A stretch of DNA of 64,000 nt from JAXDMK01 sp963765955 (GTDB lineage Bacteria; Actinomycetota; Acidimicrobiia; Acidimicrobiales; AC-14), in contig CAVXYA010000002.1 in NCBI GenBank assembly GCA_963765955.1, positions 1,054,001 to 1,118,000 on the forward strand. The letters are read 5' to 3'. The notes under the pieces are model-generated. The model was not told where the DNA came from. It saw only the letters and a list, made by a program, of their open reading frames with translations, and searched no databases. A program made the translations under genes and the position numbers. Of the stretch, positions 53,784-61,269 are shown piece after piece. How positions within the stretch are numbered: position 1 is the first letter of the stretch; every line of letters begins with the position of its first letter.

Positions 53784-54032
53784 CTACAGAGCCCGGAGAA
53801 GGGCTGCGCCGTACCTGCCGACCAGGCGGTGGGCCGCAGTGGCCAGCTCCTGGGTCTTGACCAGCTTGGGCACCGCGTCGAGCTTCCGGCTGATGCCCCC
53901 GGCGCCCTGCGTGATGTCGCCCGCCAGGCCCTGGATCGTCTTGATGCGGCTCAGGACGCTAGCGGCGCTCTTGGCCACCACCAGCCCCGCGAGCAGCATG
54001 ACGACGATGCCGATCCACCACAGAACCTCCAT
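53784..54032 (-). CDS. One-span helical protein E
   Basis: This 82-residue protein has an N-terminal membrane helix (LWWIGIVVMLLAGLVVAKSA) followed by helical ASVLSRIKTIQGLAGDITQG and AVPKLVKTQELATAAHRLVG. The ribosome site AGGGGGAAAGG precedes the ATG. It fits the recurring design of one N-terminal span plus a short heptad-like helix. The 270 bp upstream (54033-54302) contain no convincing gene. Confidence 0.65.
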   Translation of the reverse strand: MEVLWWIGIVVMLLAGLVVAKSAASVLSRIKTIQGLAGDITQGAGGISRKLDAVPKLVKTQELATAAHRLVGRYGAALLRAL

Positions 54033-54302
54033 CTACCTTTCCCCCTTGTCTCGGTCCACGACCGGATCCCGGTGGCGCCGCTCCTCGTCCATCGGACCAG
54101 GCGGACACCGCCGAGGCGGCCCTGACGTAGCTCATCTGCCGACCGTCTCCCGGAGGAGCCAGCCGGTCCCGCAATCGACCTGTTGCACCGCCGACTCCGG
54201 CGGATGCACGCAGGACGGTAGACGCCAGAACCATGACGTGTCGAGTGGCAAAGTGGCGGACCCGTTCCGGGACCTGCCGACAGTGCCCCGACGTGTGGTG
54301 GT

Positions 54303-54515
54303 TCAGCCCCGCCGGAGGCCCTCGAGAGCGCCTCTCCCCGTCTTGAGCAGCTGCCCGGCCATGGGCATCGCCCCGGCCATGGCGCCGTTGAGCATCTTGG
54401 AGACCTCGCCCGACGAGGCCAGGCCGGCAACTGCCGACTTCATGTTGCTGAGGCTGCCCGTGCCCGACTTCGCGCCCATCACGAAGCCGACGGCGACGCC
54501 GATCAGAACGCCCAT
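54303..54515 (-). CDS. Small Gly-rich membrane-associated protein
   Basis: This 70-residue protein begins MGVLIGVAVGFVMGAKSGTG, a glycine-zipper-like hydrophobic start resembling YtxH-type proteins. It is followed by Ala/Met-rich helices and a basic end RGALEGLRRG. Its ATG (54513-54515) lies within the last codons of hypC, an overlap of 13 bases that ties it to the hydrogenase genes. Function is unknown. Confidence 0.6.
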   Translation of the reverse strand: MGVLIGVAVGFVMGAKSGTGSLSNMKSAVAGLASSGEVSKMLNGAMAGAMPMAGQLLKTGRGALEGLRRG

Positions 54516-54790
54516 TTCGAAACCTCCGGTTCGTCGAATCCCTCGAAGTCGTCCCCGCCGTCGTCTGACGGCCCCCGCATCATGACCAGGCCTTGCATCG
54601 CCGACTCGGCCTCGGCGGCGTCGATCTTCTGCATGGCAAAGCCGACGTGGATGAGCACCCAGTCACCGGGGACGACGCCCTCTTCGATGAGACCGGTGTT
54701 GATGTTGCGCTTCTCCCCGAGGACGTCGACGGTCGCCAGGTCGCTGTTCTCCACCAGCTCGACGACCTTCCCGGGTATCCCGAGACACAT
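54503..54790 (-). CDS. hypC: Hydrogenase assembly chaperone HypC
   Basis: This 95-residue protein begins with the invariant MCLGIPGKVVELV, in which Cys2 carries the Fe(CN)2CO precursor. PGDWVLIHVGFAMQKID follows, and then an acidic extension. It works with HypD and hands the cofactor to the large-subunit precursor. hypABDEF are not in the window. Its ATG overlaps the stop of a short upstream reading frame (TGATG), after a GGAGGAG ribosome site. Confidence 0.95.
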   Translation of the reverse strand: MCLGIPGKVVELVENSDLATVDVLGEKRNINTGLIEEGVVPGDWVLIHVGFAMQKIDAAEAESAMQGLVMMRGPSDDGGDDFEGFDEPEVSKWAF

Positions 54791-54990
54791 CAGGCTTCTC
54801 CTCCTCCAGCTTCGGCGTCGTCGACGTCAGCGGCGCGGGCGCGACCGATGCGTCGGGGGAACTCCGAATCTCTCTGCTCGAACGACGGCACCGGCGCAAC
54901 GAGGCCGACCCGGGGCAGGTGAGGACATGGTGTCCTCACCGGCCTCAGGGCGACCTCGGCTCCGGCATCGATGACTCCGCGGGTGGTCAA
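54790..54990 (-). CDS. Possible short ORF coupled to hypC
   Basis: A 66-residue frame from a TTG at 54988-54990 (LTTRGVIDAGAEVALRPV to EAGGGEA) ends TGATG with hypC. The coupling and the ribosome site within its last codons are suggestive, but the sequence is unlike known proteins and the start is weak. It may only be a translated leader. Confidence 0.28.
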   Translation of the reverse strand: MTTRGVIDAGAEVALRPVRTPCPHLPRVGLVAPVPSFEQRDSEFPRRIGRARAADVDDAEAGGGEA

Positions 54991-55009
54991 AAATCGCCCG
55001 CGGACTGGC

Positions 55010-55129
55010 TCACATGCCGCGAATTCTCTTGTACCGCGCCATGTCGGGGATGGACCGAAGGAACATGAACAAAAACCCGAGCACGAGCAGGGCAAGGATG
55101 ACCAGTGCCACTATTCCAACAGTGTTCAC
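55010..55129 (-). CDS. Tiny membrane peptide 3 (DUF6893-like)
   Basis: This 39-residue peptide runs from a GTG at 55127-55129. One membrane helix (GIVALVILALLVLGFLFMFL) is followed by SIPDMARYKRIRGM at the C-terminus. The S-I-P-D-x-x-R-Y-x-x-I-R-x-M ending is shared with the two peptides upstream. It resembles the short actinobacterial family annotated as DUF6893. It is too small to be found by length-filtered gene calling. Confidence 0.65.
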   Translation of the reverse strand: MNTVGIVALVILALLVLGFLFMFLRSIPDMARYKRIRGM

Positions 55130-55134
55130 GTTGC

Positions 55135-55227
55135 TTACATCTCCCGAATCTTGAGGTACCGCTGAATGTCAGGCACCGAGTTGACGACCACGAGGGCCAC
55201 CGCGACGACGATGAGTGCTTTAAGCAT
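55135..55227 (-). CDS. Tiny membrane peptide 2 (DUF6893-like)
   Basis: This 30-residue peptide begins MLKALIVVAVALVVV (a single short membrane helix) and ends NSVPDIQRYLKIREM. The ATG at 55225-55227 has AGGGGGAG nine bases upstream. Its last 15 residues differ by one from peptide 1. Two nearly identical peptides in a row suggest recent duplication under strong constraint on the C-terminal motif. Confidence 0.7.
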   Translation of the reverse strand: MLKALIVVAVALVVVNSVPDIQRYLKIREM

Positions 55228-55241
55228 GTCTAACTCCCCCT

Positions 55242-55346
55242 TTACATTTCCCGAATCTTGAGATAACGCTGAATATCGGGTATCGAATTGACCACTACCC
55301 CTGCGACAACTGCGACGAGGACGCTCTTTACCAGCTTACCGAGCAT
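55242..55346 (-). CDS. Tiny membrane peptide 1 (DUF6893-like)
   Basis: This 34-residue peptide begins MLGKLVKSVLVAVVAGVVV and ends NSIPDIQRYLKIREM. The ATG at 55344-55346 follows AGGAGAG and lies three bases after the maturation-protease stop, so it belongs to the hydrogenase operon. Its codons include ATA, ATT, TAT, AAT and GTA, an AT-rich choice unlike the rest of the window, which may mark a different origin or selection on the mRNA. Confidence 0.7.
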   Translation of the reverse strand: MLGKLVKSVLVAVVAGVVVNSIPDIQRYLKIREM

Positions 55347-55349
55347 TTC

Positions 55350-55844
55350 TCAGCTCTCCTTTCCGGCAACGAGTGCCGACATCTCTTGCTGAAGTAGTTC
55401 TCCCACCACCTGTACCGCCTTGTCAACAGCGTCCGCCACCGGTGGCGACAGCCCCATCCGCTCCTCCAGCTCTGCCGGCTCGCAGCCGACTACCAACAGT
55501 CGCCTGACCTCTCCTCCAAGGTCGGCGAGCAAAGCGAGTACTGCCAACGGGTGCATCTCGTGAGCGTCGACGTCTACCTCGTCACGTTCGAATGACGTGT
55601 CGGGCTCGAAAAGATACACCGTTCCCGGCTCGTCGCCACGGGGAAGCGCGTCGAGGAGGATCACCAGGTCGTAGTCGTTGTCACGGAGATCGTAGGCCAG
55701 GTGCAGGCCCCGGATCCCGTAGTCGGTGACGGTGACGCCGTCGGGCACGGGCTCGTGCGACAGGCGCTGGGCCAGCTCGACGCCGAAGCCGTCGTCGGCC
55801 AGAAAGATGTTGCCGATCCCGGCCACGAGGATGTTGGGCCTCAC
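55350..55844 (-). CDS. Hydrogenase maturation protease (HyaD/HupD type)
   Basis: This 164-residue endopeptidase removes the C-terminal tail of the hydrogenase large subunit after nickel insertion. It begins NILVAGIGNIFLADDGFGVE with the metal-binding acidic residue near position 17. VILLDALPRGDEPGT and DAHEMHPLAVLALLADLG with the conserved His follow. The GTG start overlaps the stop of the upstream gene. The large subunit in this operon has a matching cleavable tail of about 22 residues. Confidence 0.93.
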   Translation of the reverse strand: MRPNILVAGIGNIFLADDGFGVELAQRLSHEPVPDGVTVTDYGIRGLHLAYDLRDNDYDLVILLDALPRGDEPGTVYLFEPDTSFERDEVDVDAHEMHPLAVLALLADLGGEVRRLLVVGCEPAELEERMGLSPPVADAVDKAVQVVGELLQQEMSALVAGKES

Positions 55845-57392
55845 TGGCTGAGCACCTCGACCTCGTGGATCCGGAAGTAGCGGAACCGGCCGATCCAGCT
55901 CGGGAGCTCGGTGGCCGCCGGGTCGTCGTCGACCGACACCGCCAGGTGGATGTCGCCGTCGATGTCGTGGAACACGCCCTCCACGGTGGCCGTGAGGCCC
56001 CGCAGGAACATGTCCTGGGCGTCGGAGCGGTTGCCGGGGTGCAGGCGGACCTTGGAGCCCTTGCCGACATCGACGGCACCCATCTTGGTGGTGTCCTCGA
56101 ACGGCTTGTAGCGGGCGTCGGTCTCGGCGTCGAGCCGGACGCTGGTCATGGTGCCGTCGGGCTCGGTGTTGAAGGTGGGGAAGTCGTCGAGATCGCCGGT
56201 GAATCCGCCGGCCCCGAACTCGTTGGCCCCGAACTCGTTGGCCCCGAACTCATTGGCCCCGAACTCGTTGCCGAAGTCGCTGCCGAATGGCGCCATCTCG
56301 CCCGTCCCGACACCGGCATCGACCTGCGTCGTCGTCCTCGTCGTCCTCGTCGGCCACCGGCTGGGGGCCGAGGGGGATGGGACGCAGGGAGCGGATGGCA
56401 CCGTGGAGCTTGTCCATGAGCTCGGGCGGCATGTTCTCGACCCGGTCCATGATGGCGGCCGAGCGGGGGTCGGTGCCCCGGGCCTCGGCCCGCTCCTCCT
56501 CGGTGAGGGTGTTGACGAACAGGTGCAGCATCTCGTCGACCTCGGTGGCGTCGTAGAAGTCGCCTTCGCTCTCGGGAGCGATCTCCGGGAAGTCGGACAG
56601 GGTGATGGGCGACGACAGGATCGTGTCGCGGTGCTGCTCGTCGCCGATGAGCACCGGCCAGGTACCGCTGTTGACGCAGCGGGCCACGGCCGGGCAGGCG
56701 TACTCGGGCGGGTCGGCGAGGGAGATGAACGAGCCGCCCCGAACCGACAGGAGGGTGTGGACGGCCGCCATGCAGTAGCGCACGAACTCCTCCCGCCCCG
56801 CTCCCTGCTTGACCCAGTCGGTGAGGTTCTCGATGACGACGCGGACCTTGACGATGCCGAAGGGGCTGTCGTCGCGCTCGGCGGTGACCCGGGCCACGGC
56901 GTTGAGGGGCCAGGTCTCCCGGACCATGCGGCCCACGACGGTGCCGCCGGCGTCGGTGATGGGCTCGGTGGACGTGGAGGCGGGGAAGACGAGGGGAATG
57001 TCACGAGGGGTGGCGATCAGATCGGCCAGCGGCACCTCGGCCAGGTCGATCTCCTCCTCGACCGCCTCCTGCCAGTCGGTGATGATCCGGTTGTCGACGG
57101 TGAGGGACTCGACCGGCCGGTACTCGCCGTCCTCCAGCGCCTCGACGGTGCGCCCCTGGATGCGCAGGAAGCGGAGCTTGACGTCGATCACGGTGTCACG
57201 GCCGGCGTCGACCAGGACCTCGGTCTGCATCGACCAGCGCTCGCCGGGGTCGGCCTCGGCGACCGACTTGGGGGCGACCACGCCGAACTGCCAGCGGATC
57301 TGGCTCTTGTTGCTCTTGGCCCGGTAGGGGAAGAGCACGTAGCCCTCGTACAGAACGGCGTCGGCCACCCGGCGGGCGTCGGCCAGGCTCAT
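55841..57392 (-). CDS. Large hydrogenase-operon accessory protein, frame break near 56325
   Basis: The first part (ATG at 57390-57392; MSLADARRVADAVLYEGYVL, FPYRAKSNKSQIRWQFGVV) runs about 355 residues to a poly-acidic stretch. There the plausible frame changes by one base, and the protein continues AGVGTGEMAPFGSDFGNEFG with four NEFGA repeats. A closing domain ends LPSWIGRFRYFRIHEVEVL. I read this as one gene of about 515 residues with a linker, though two adjacent genes are possible. No enzyme motif is recognised. It is linked by near-overlap to DUF6084- and protease-type genes, so a role in hydrogenase assembly or attachment is inferred. Confidence 0.6.
56213..56277 (-). repeat. 15-bp in-frame repeat (NEFGA)n
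   Basis: Four units of GAACTCGTTGGCCCC (plus strand) encode NEFGA in the linker of the large hydrogenase-operon protein. The copies are nearly identical, so the array is recent. Confidence 0.88.
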
Positions 57393-57402
57393 GAACCAAC
57401 CC

Positions 57403-58149
57403 TCATGAGGACGCCCGGTTGCCGCCGGTGACACCGTGGGTCCCGTTGCCGCCGGAGACCGGCGCCGGCTCCAACTCGGCCTGGGCGTCGGGTTCGCGGG
57501 GCGGCACCAGGCCGTTGGGCTCGTCGGCCTCCTCCAAGAGGGCGTCGAACGAGCGCTCCCAGGTGGCCAGGCCCCGGACGGTGCGGAACCGCTCGAGCTT
57601 GTCGAGCGTTTCGCGCTGAACGCGGATCCAGCCCGTGCCCGGGAAGTAGATGTCCATGACCGCCCGCCAGATGCTGGAGGGCATCCCGAAGCGGGCTTCC
57701 TTGTTCCACGGCACCGGCTCGACGGTGAAGCCGGACTCGCCCTTGCTGAAGATGGTGCCGCCGAAGAGCAGGTTGAGGGGGACGTCGCCGGTCTCCACCG
57801 CGTGGAGGAACTTGGTGGAGCCCAGCTCGAAGTCGTAGGTACAGGGAACCTGCACCTCGACCTCGGTGCTCTCGGTGAAGGCGGTGACCAGCGTGCCCAC
57901 GGTGGTCCACAGGAAGGGCTTGAGGGTCTGACCCCACCGCTCCCGCTCGCCGAACTGGGCGAGGAGCCGATCCTCCTCCTCGGGCACGTACCGGCGCCGC
58001 TGGGGCTCGATCATGATCTGGGTGCGCAGGGCCACCGCGTGGATCGTCTCGCCCGACGTCTCGGTGATGCGCACCCTGAAGGTGATGGTGGGGGCCGCGG
58101 CGTAGCGCTCGGGGGCGACGCCCACGACCTCGAAGGCGAGGTCGCTCAC
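57403..58149 (-). CDS. DUF6084-type hydrogenase-operon protein
   Basis: This 248-residue protein opens SDLAFEVVGVAPERYAAAPT and FRVRITETSGETIHAVALRT, a beta-rich start. FLWTTVGTLVTAFTESTEVE and CTYDFELGSTKFLHAVE follow, then a disordered Gly/Asn-rich end. I assign it to the DUF6084-like proteins that accompany actinobacterial group 1h hydrogenases; its function is unknown. The GTG at 58147-58149 overlaps the previous stop (GTGA), indicating coupling. Confidence 0.72.
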   Translation of the reverse strand: MSDLAFEVVGVAPERYAAAPTITFRVRITETSGETIHAVALRTQIMIEPQRRRYVPEEEDRLLAQFGERERWGQTLKPFLWTTVGTLVTAFTESTEVEVQVPCTYDFELGSTKFLHAVETGDVPLNLLFGGTIFSKGESGFTVEPVPWNKEARFGMPSSIWRAVMDIYFPGTGWIRVQRETLDKLERFRTVRGLATWERSFDALLEEADEPNGLVPPREPDAQAELEPAPVSGGNGTHGVTGGNRASS

Positions 58150-58850
58150 GGCAGGGCGGGAGCCGGCTTTGCCCGACCTCGCACTCGCGTGAAGAAGTCG
58201 GCCATGGCCTGGTGCGCCTCGGTTCCGCCGTCGAAGCCCCGCCACAGGCGGCGGAGGTAGCCCACCAGCTCGTAGCAGGCGTCGATCGGGACGATGAAGG
58301 ACTCGTCGGGCCCGGACCGGTCTCCGACCCGCACCAGGAGGGCCTCGGTGTCGGGCTCCATGGTGGTGAGGGCAGGGTTGGCCTCGGTCATCTCGGCCCA
58401 CGTCTCGACCGGGAGCAGGGACTCGGTGGCGCCGGCCGGGCTCGGGTAGAAGGCCACCAGCTGCTCCGCCTCCGAGTTGAAGAAGAAGAAGGCGGTGCTC
58501 ACCGGGATCTGCAGCTCGTCCCACTGGGCGGGCGACAGGGCGCACGCCTCCATCGACACGTAGCGGTCGGGGACGGCACGGTAGCGACCGCCGCCGGCTC
58601 CCCCCGAGGTGAACAGGAGGTAGCACGGGCGGCAGGCGCACAGAAGGCTGCGGCTCTCGAGGTTGACGATGTGGGAGTGCTCGTCGGGAACGTCGACGGC
58701 GCACATCTCGCACTTCTCGCCGGGACGAGGACGGGGCTTGGGCTGCAAAAGCCGCTCGATGGCGGCCAGCGGTCGGGCCTCGTCCTTCTCGCCGCCCTCG
58801 GGGGCAAGCGCCCGGAAGGAACCGAGGCGTAGAAAGTCAGGATTCGACAT
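58146..58850 (-). CDS. DUF5947-type protein with Cys4 site
   Basis: This 234-residue protein has near residue 45 the pair CEMCAVDVPDEHSH and, about 20 residues later, LLCACRPCYLLF. The four Cys look like a zinc or rubredoxin-like metal site. The rest (YRAVPDRYVSMEACALSPAQ, FFFFNSEAEQLVAFYPSP) matches the DUF5947-type proteins found in hydrogenase operons. If the site binds iron it could carry electrons; if zinc, it would be structural. The ATG is at 58848-58850, 12 bp after the NifU-like gene. Confidence 0.75.
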   Translation of the reverse strand: MSNPDFLRLGSFRALAPEGGEKDEARPLAAIERLLQPKPRPRPGEKCEMCAVDVPDEHSHIVNLESRSLLCACRPCYLLFTSGGAGGGRYRAVPDRYVSMEACALSPAQWDELQIPVSTAFFFFNSEAEQLVAFYPSPAGATESLLPVETWAEMTEANPALTTMEPDTEALLVRVGDRSGPDESFIVPIDACYELVGYLRRLWRGFDGGTEAHQAMADFFTRVRGRAKPAPALP

Positions 58851-58861
58851 ATATGAAGATT

Positions 58862-59425
58862 TTACCGGTTCGCGGCGACGGGCTTGACACTCAGCTGGAT
58901 CGGGGCCGAGGCCGGCAGGGGCGCCTTGGGCGCCTCCGGCTCAACGTAGCCTTCGACTTGGATATCGGTTATCTCGGGCGCGGCCTCGTGGATCGCCTGC
59001 TCCACGGAGAGCTTCAGCGTGACCGATGACGACGGACAGCCGTCGCAGCTTCCCAGCAGGCGGACCTTGACGATCCCTTCGCTGGGGATCACCGTGATCA
59101 GCTCGACGTCGCCGCCGTGGGACTCGAGGTAGGGCCGCACCGAGTCGAGCGCGTTCTGCACCCGGGTCGGCAGGTCGTCGGGATGAAGACCATGAAGCAC
59201 GAGCAGGCTGCTCACCAGCTCGTCGTGGACGATTGCGGCGATGAGTGGGGTGGCTTCGGCGTCGACGAGGATCTCGAGGATCCGGTCGAGAGCACCGCCG
59301 TAGAGCTTTGCTACCAGGCCGAGGGACTCCTCGGCCAGAGCCCAGGTCGCCGGCTGGGCCGACGACCTGAGCTCACTGACCAAGTATTCGATGCGGTCAC
59401 CGACCGCACGAAGGTTCTCGCTGAT
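58862..59425 (-). CDS. NifU-like iron-sulfur protein of the hydrogenase operon
   Basis: An N-terminal helical region (ENLRAVGDRIEYLVSELRSS) precedes an NFU domain with HGGDVELITV and the cluster-binding LLGSCDGCPSSSVTLKLSVE. The C-terminal tail is Pro/Ala-rich. It sits directly after the large-subunit gene, where mycobacterial operons encode an iron-sulfur protein proposed as electron relay (HhyE); equivalence is inference. The best start is an ATC at 59423-59425, five bases after GGGAG and two bases after the large-subunit stop. ATG, GTG or TTG starts would lie well inside the large-subunit gene or remove the first helix. Confidence 0.82.
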   Translation of the reverse strand: MSENLRAVGDRIEYLVSELRSSAQPATWALAEESLGLVAKLYGGALDRILEILVDAEATPLIAAIVHDELVSSLLVLHGLHPDDLPTRVQNALDSVRPYLESHGGDVELITVIPSEGIVKVRLLGSCDGCPSSSVTLKLSVEQAIHEAAPEITDIQVEGYVEPEAPKAPLPASAPIQLSVKPVAANR

Positions 59426-59427
59426 GA

Positions 59428-61206
59428 CTACTCCCCGCTGTTGACCATGGTGGGCGAGTGCAGCTTCTTCACCATCTTGCCCTTGCCCAGGTACATGTGG
59501 ACACCACAGGGCAGGCACGGGTCGAAGCTACGCACGGCACGCATGATGTCGATGCCCTTGAAGTTCTCACGGGTGTTCTCTTCGAAGATCGGCGTGTTCT
59601 GCACCGCGTCTTCGTAGGGACCGGGAGTTCCGTAGATGTCACGCGGGTTCGCGTTCCAGGGCGTCGGGGGGTACGGGTGGTAGTTGGCGATCTTGCCACC
59701 ACGGATGACCATGTGGTGGGAGAGAACGCCACGGACGGCCTCGGTGAAACCGCAACCGATTGCCTCGTCGGGGACCGTGAACGGCTCCCAGGTCTTGGTG
59801 TGGCCAGCGCGGACTTCCTCGAGAGCCTTCTCGACGAAGTACATACCGCAGCCAGCCGCGTAGGCCTGGAAGTAGGTACGGGCCCGGTGACGCTCGATCG
59901 TGTTCGACCACTTCGGCACGTGCCACTCGAAGGTCGCCTCAGGCTTCAGGGCGGTCTTCGGGAGGTTGATGATGATCGAGTTGCCAGTTGCCTTGATCCA
60001 GCCGATGTCGACCAGACCGGACAGCGCGATGGCCATCATCCGGGCGAAAGCACCACCACCGGTGTCGGTGGCGAGGTGGTCACGTCCGTCGTACCAACGG
60101 GGAGCCATGACCCAGCTGTACTTGCCGTCGAAGTTGCGCTTCTGCGGCTGCGGGATCGTGTGCTGGTTCCACGGGTGGTTGCGGTCAACCGCGTTCCCCA
60201 GGGGGTCACGGTCGACGAACATCTCCTGACCTTCCCAGCTCTCGTAGTACGAGTGGCCGAGCAGGATGCGGAGACCGAGGTTGATGTCGACCAGGTCGTT
60301 GGTGACCAGCTTGCCGTCGACGACGATACCGGGGGTGACGAACATTGCCCGTCCCCACTGGGTCATGTCGCGGTAACGGAAGTTGCACACCTCGGGGTCC
60401 TGGAAGGCGCCCCAGCAGATGGTGAGGATACGGCGCTGGCCGTTGGCCTCGTAGCCGGGCATCGCCTCGTAGACGAAGTCGAAGAGGTCGTCGTGGATCG
60501 GGACGATCTTCTTCATGAACTCGCAGTAGCGCATCAGCCGGCTGAGGTAGTCGGTGATGAGCTGGATGGAAGCCGTGGTGCCCATACCACCCGGGTACAG
60601 GGTGGACGGGTGCACGTGGCGACCCTCCATGAGGCAGAACATCTCACGCGTGTAGCGGCTGACCTGCAGCGCCTCACGGTAGAGATCACCCGAGAACGGG
60701 TTGAGGGACCGCATGATGTCACCGATGGTGGCGTAGCCATGCTCGGCGGCACCAGGTGCCTCGGTGTCGTTCGCGAGGTCGAGAACGCCAGGGTTGGTCT
60801 CGGCGAACATCTTCTCGCAGAAGTCGACCCCGACCAGGTTCTCCTGGAAGATGTTGTGGTCGAACATGTACTCGGCTGCCTCGCCGAGGTTCAGAATCCA
60901 CTCGCCCAGGTGCGGCGGCTGCACGTCGTAGGCCATCTGCTGGCAGTAACACGAGCACACGCAGTGGTTGTCACCGCAGATACCGCAGATGCGGCTGGTG
61001 ATGAAGTGCGCGTCGCGCGGGTCCTTGCCCTTCATGAAGATCGAGTAGCCCCGGAAGATCGACGAGGTGCTGTGACACTCGACGACCTTGCCCTGGGCGA
61101 AGTCGATCTTGGTGTAGATACCCAGGCTGCCCACGATTCGGGTTACCGGGTCCCACGCCATCTCGACGAGGTCGCTGCCACCCCTAGCTCTTGCCCTAGC
61201 TGCCAT
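59428..61206 (-). CDS. hhyL: [NiFe]-hydrogenase large subunit, group 1h type
   Basis: This 592-residue protein has an N-terminal nickel-binding motif RICGICGDNHC at residues 72-82 and C-terminal motif DPCLPCGVH ending at His570. A 22-residue tail for removal by the maturation protease follows. EMAWDPVTRIVGSLGI and CHSTSSIFRGYSIFMKGKDP are typical of the actinobacterial high-affinity group 1h. The codon pattern differs slightly from its neighbours (more GTC and ACC, fewer GCC/GCG pairs). By family it oxidises H2, often at atmospheric concentration, during carbon starvation. Confidence 0.95.
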   Translation of the reverse strand: MAARARARGGSDLVEMAWDPVTRIVGSLGIYTKIDFAQGKVVECHSTSSIFRGYSIFMKGKDPRDAHFITSRICGICGDNHCVCSCYCQQMAYDVQPPHLGEWILNLGEAAEYMFDHNIFQENLVGVDFCEKMFAETNPGVLDLANDTEAPGAAEHGYATIGDIMRSLNPFSGDLYREALQVSRYTREMFCLMEGRHVHPSTLYPGGMGTTASIQLITDYLSRLMRYCEFMKKIVPIHDDLFDFVYEAMPGYEANGQRRILTICWGAFQDPEVCNFRYRDMTQWGRAMFVTPGIVVDGKLVTNDLVDINLGLRILLGHSYYESWEGQEMFVDRDPLGNAVDRNHPWNQHTIPQPQKRNFDGKYSWVMAPRWYDGRDHLATDTGGGAFARMMAIALSGLVDIGWIKATGNSIIINLPKTALKPEATFEWHVPKWSNTIERHRARTYFQAYAAGCGMYFVEKALEEVRAGHTKTWEPFTVPDEAIGCGFTEAVRGVLSHHMVIRGGKIANYHPYPPTPWNANPRDIYGTPGPYEDAVQNTPIFEENTRENFKGIDIMRAVRSFDPCLPCGVHMYLGKGKMVKKLHSPTMVNSGE

Positions 61207-61269
61207 ATGTTTGTCCTCTCTCTCGAGTTCTGTTGTCTCTGCTGACCAGACTAGCGACGATCGGGACGC

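Noticed and set aside
54033..54302. A 91-residue frame overlapping one-span protein E
   Set aside because: It has poor protein character and overlaps a better gene in another phase.
59458..61245. A 595-residue plus-strand reading frame opposite the hydrogenase large subunit
   Set aside because: It mirrors hhyL codons; the minus strand carries both nickel-binding motifs and the cleavable tail.
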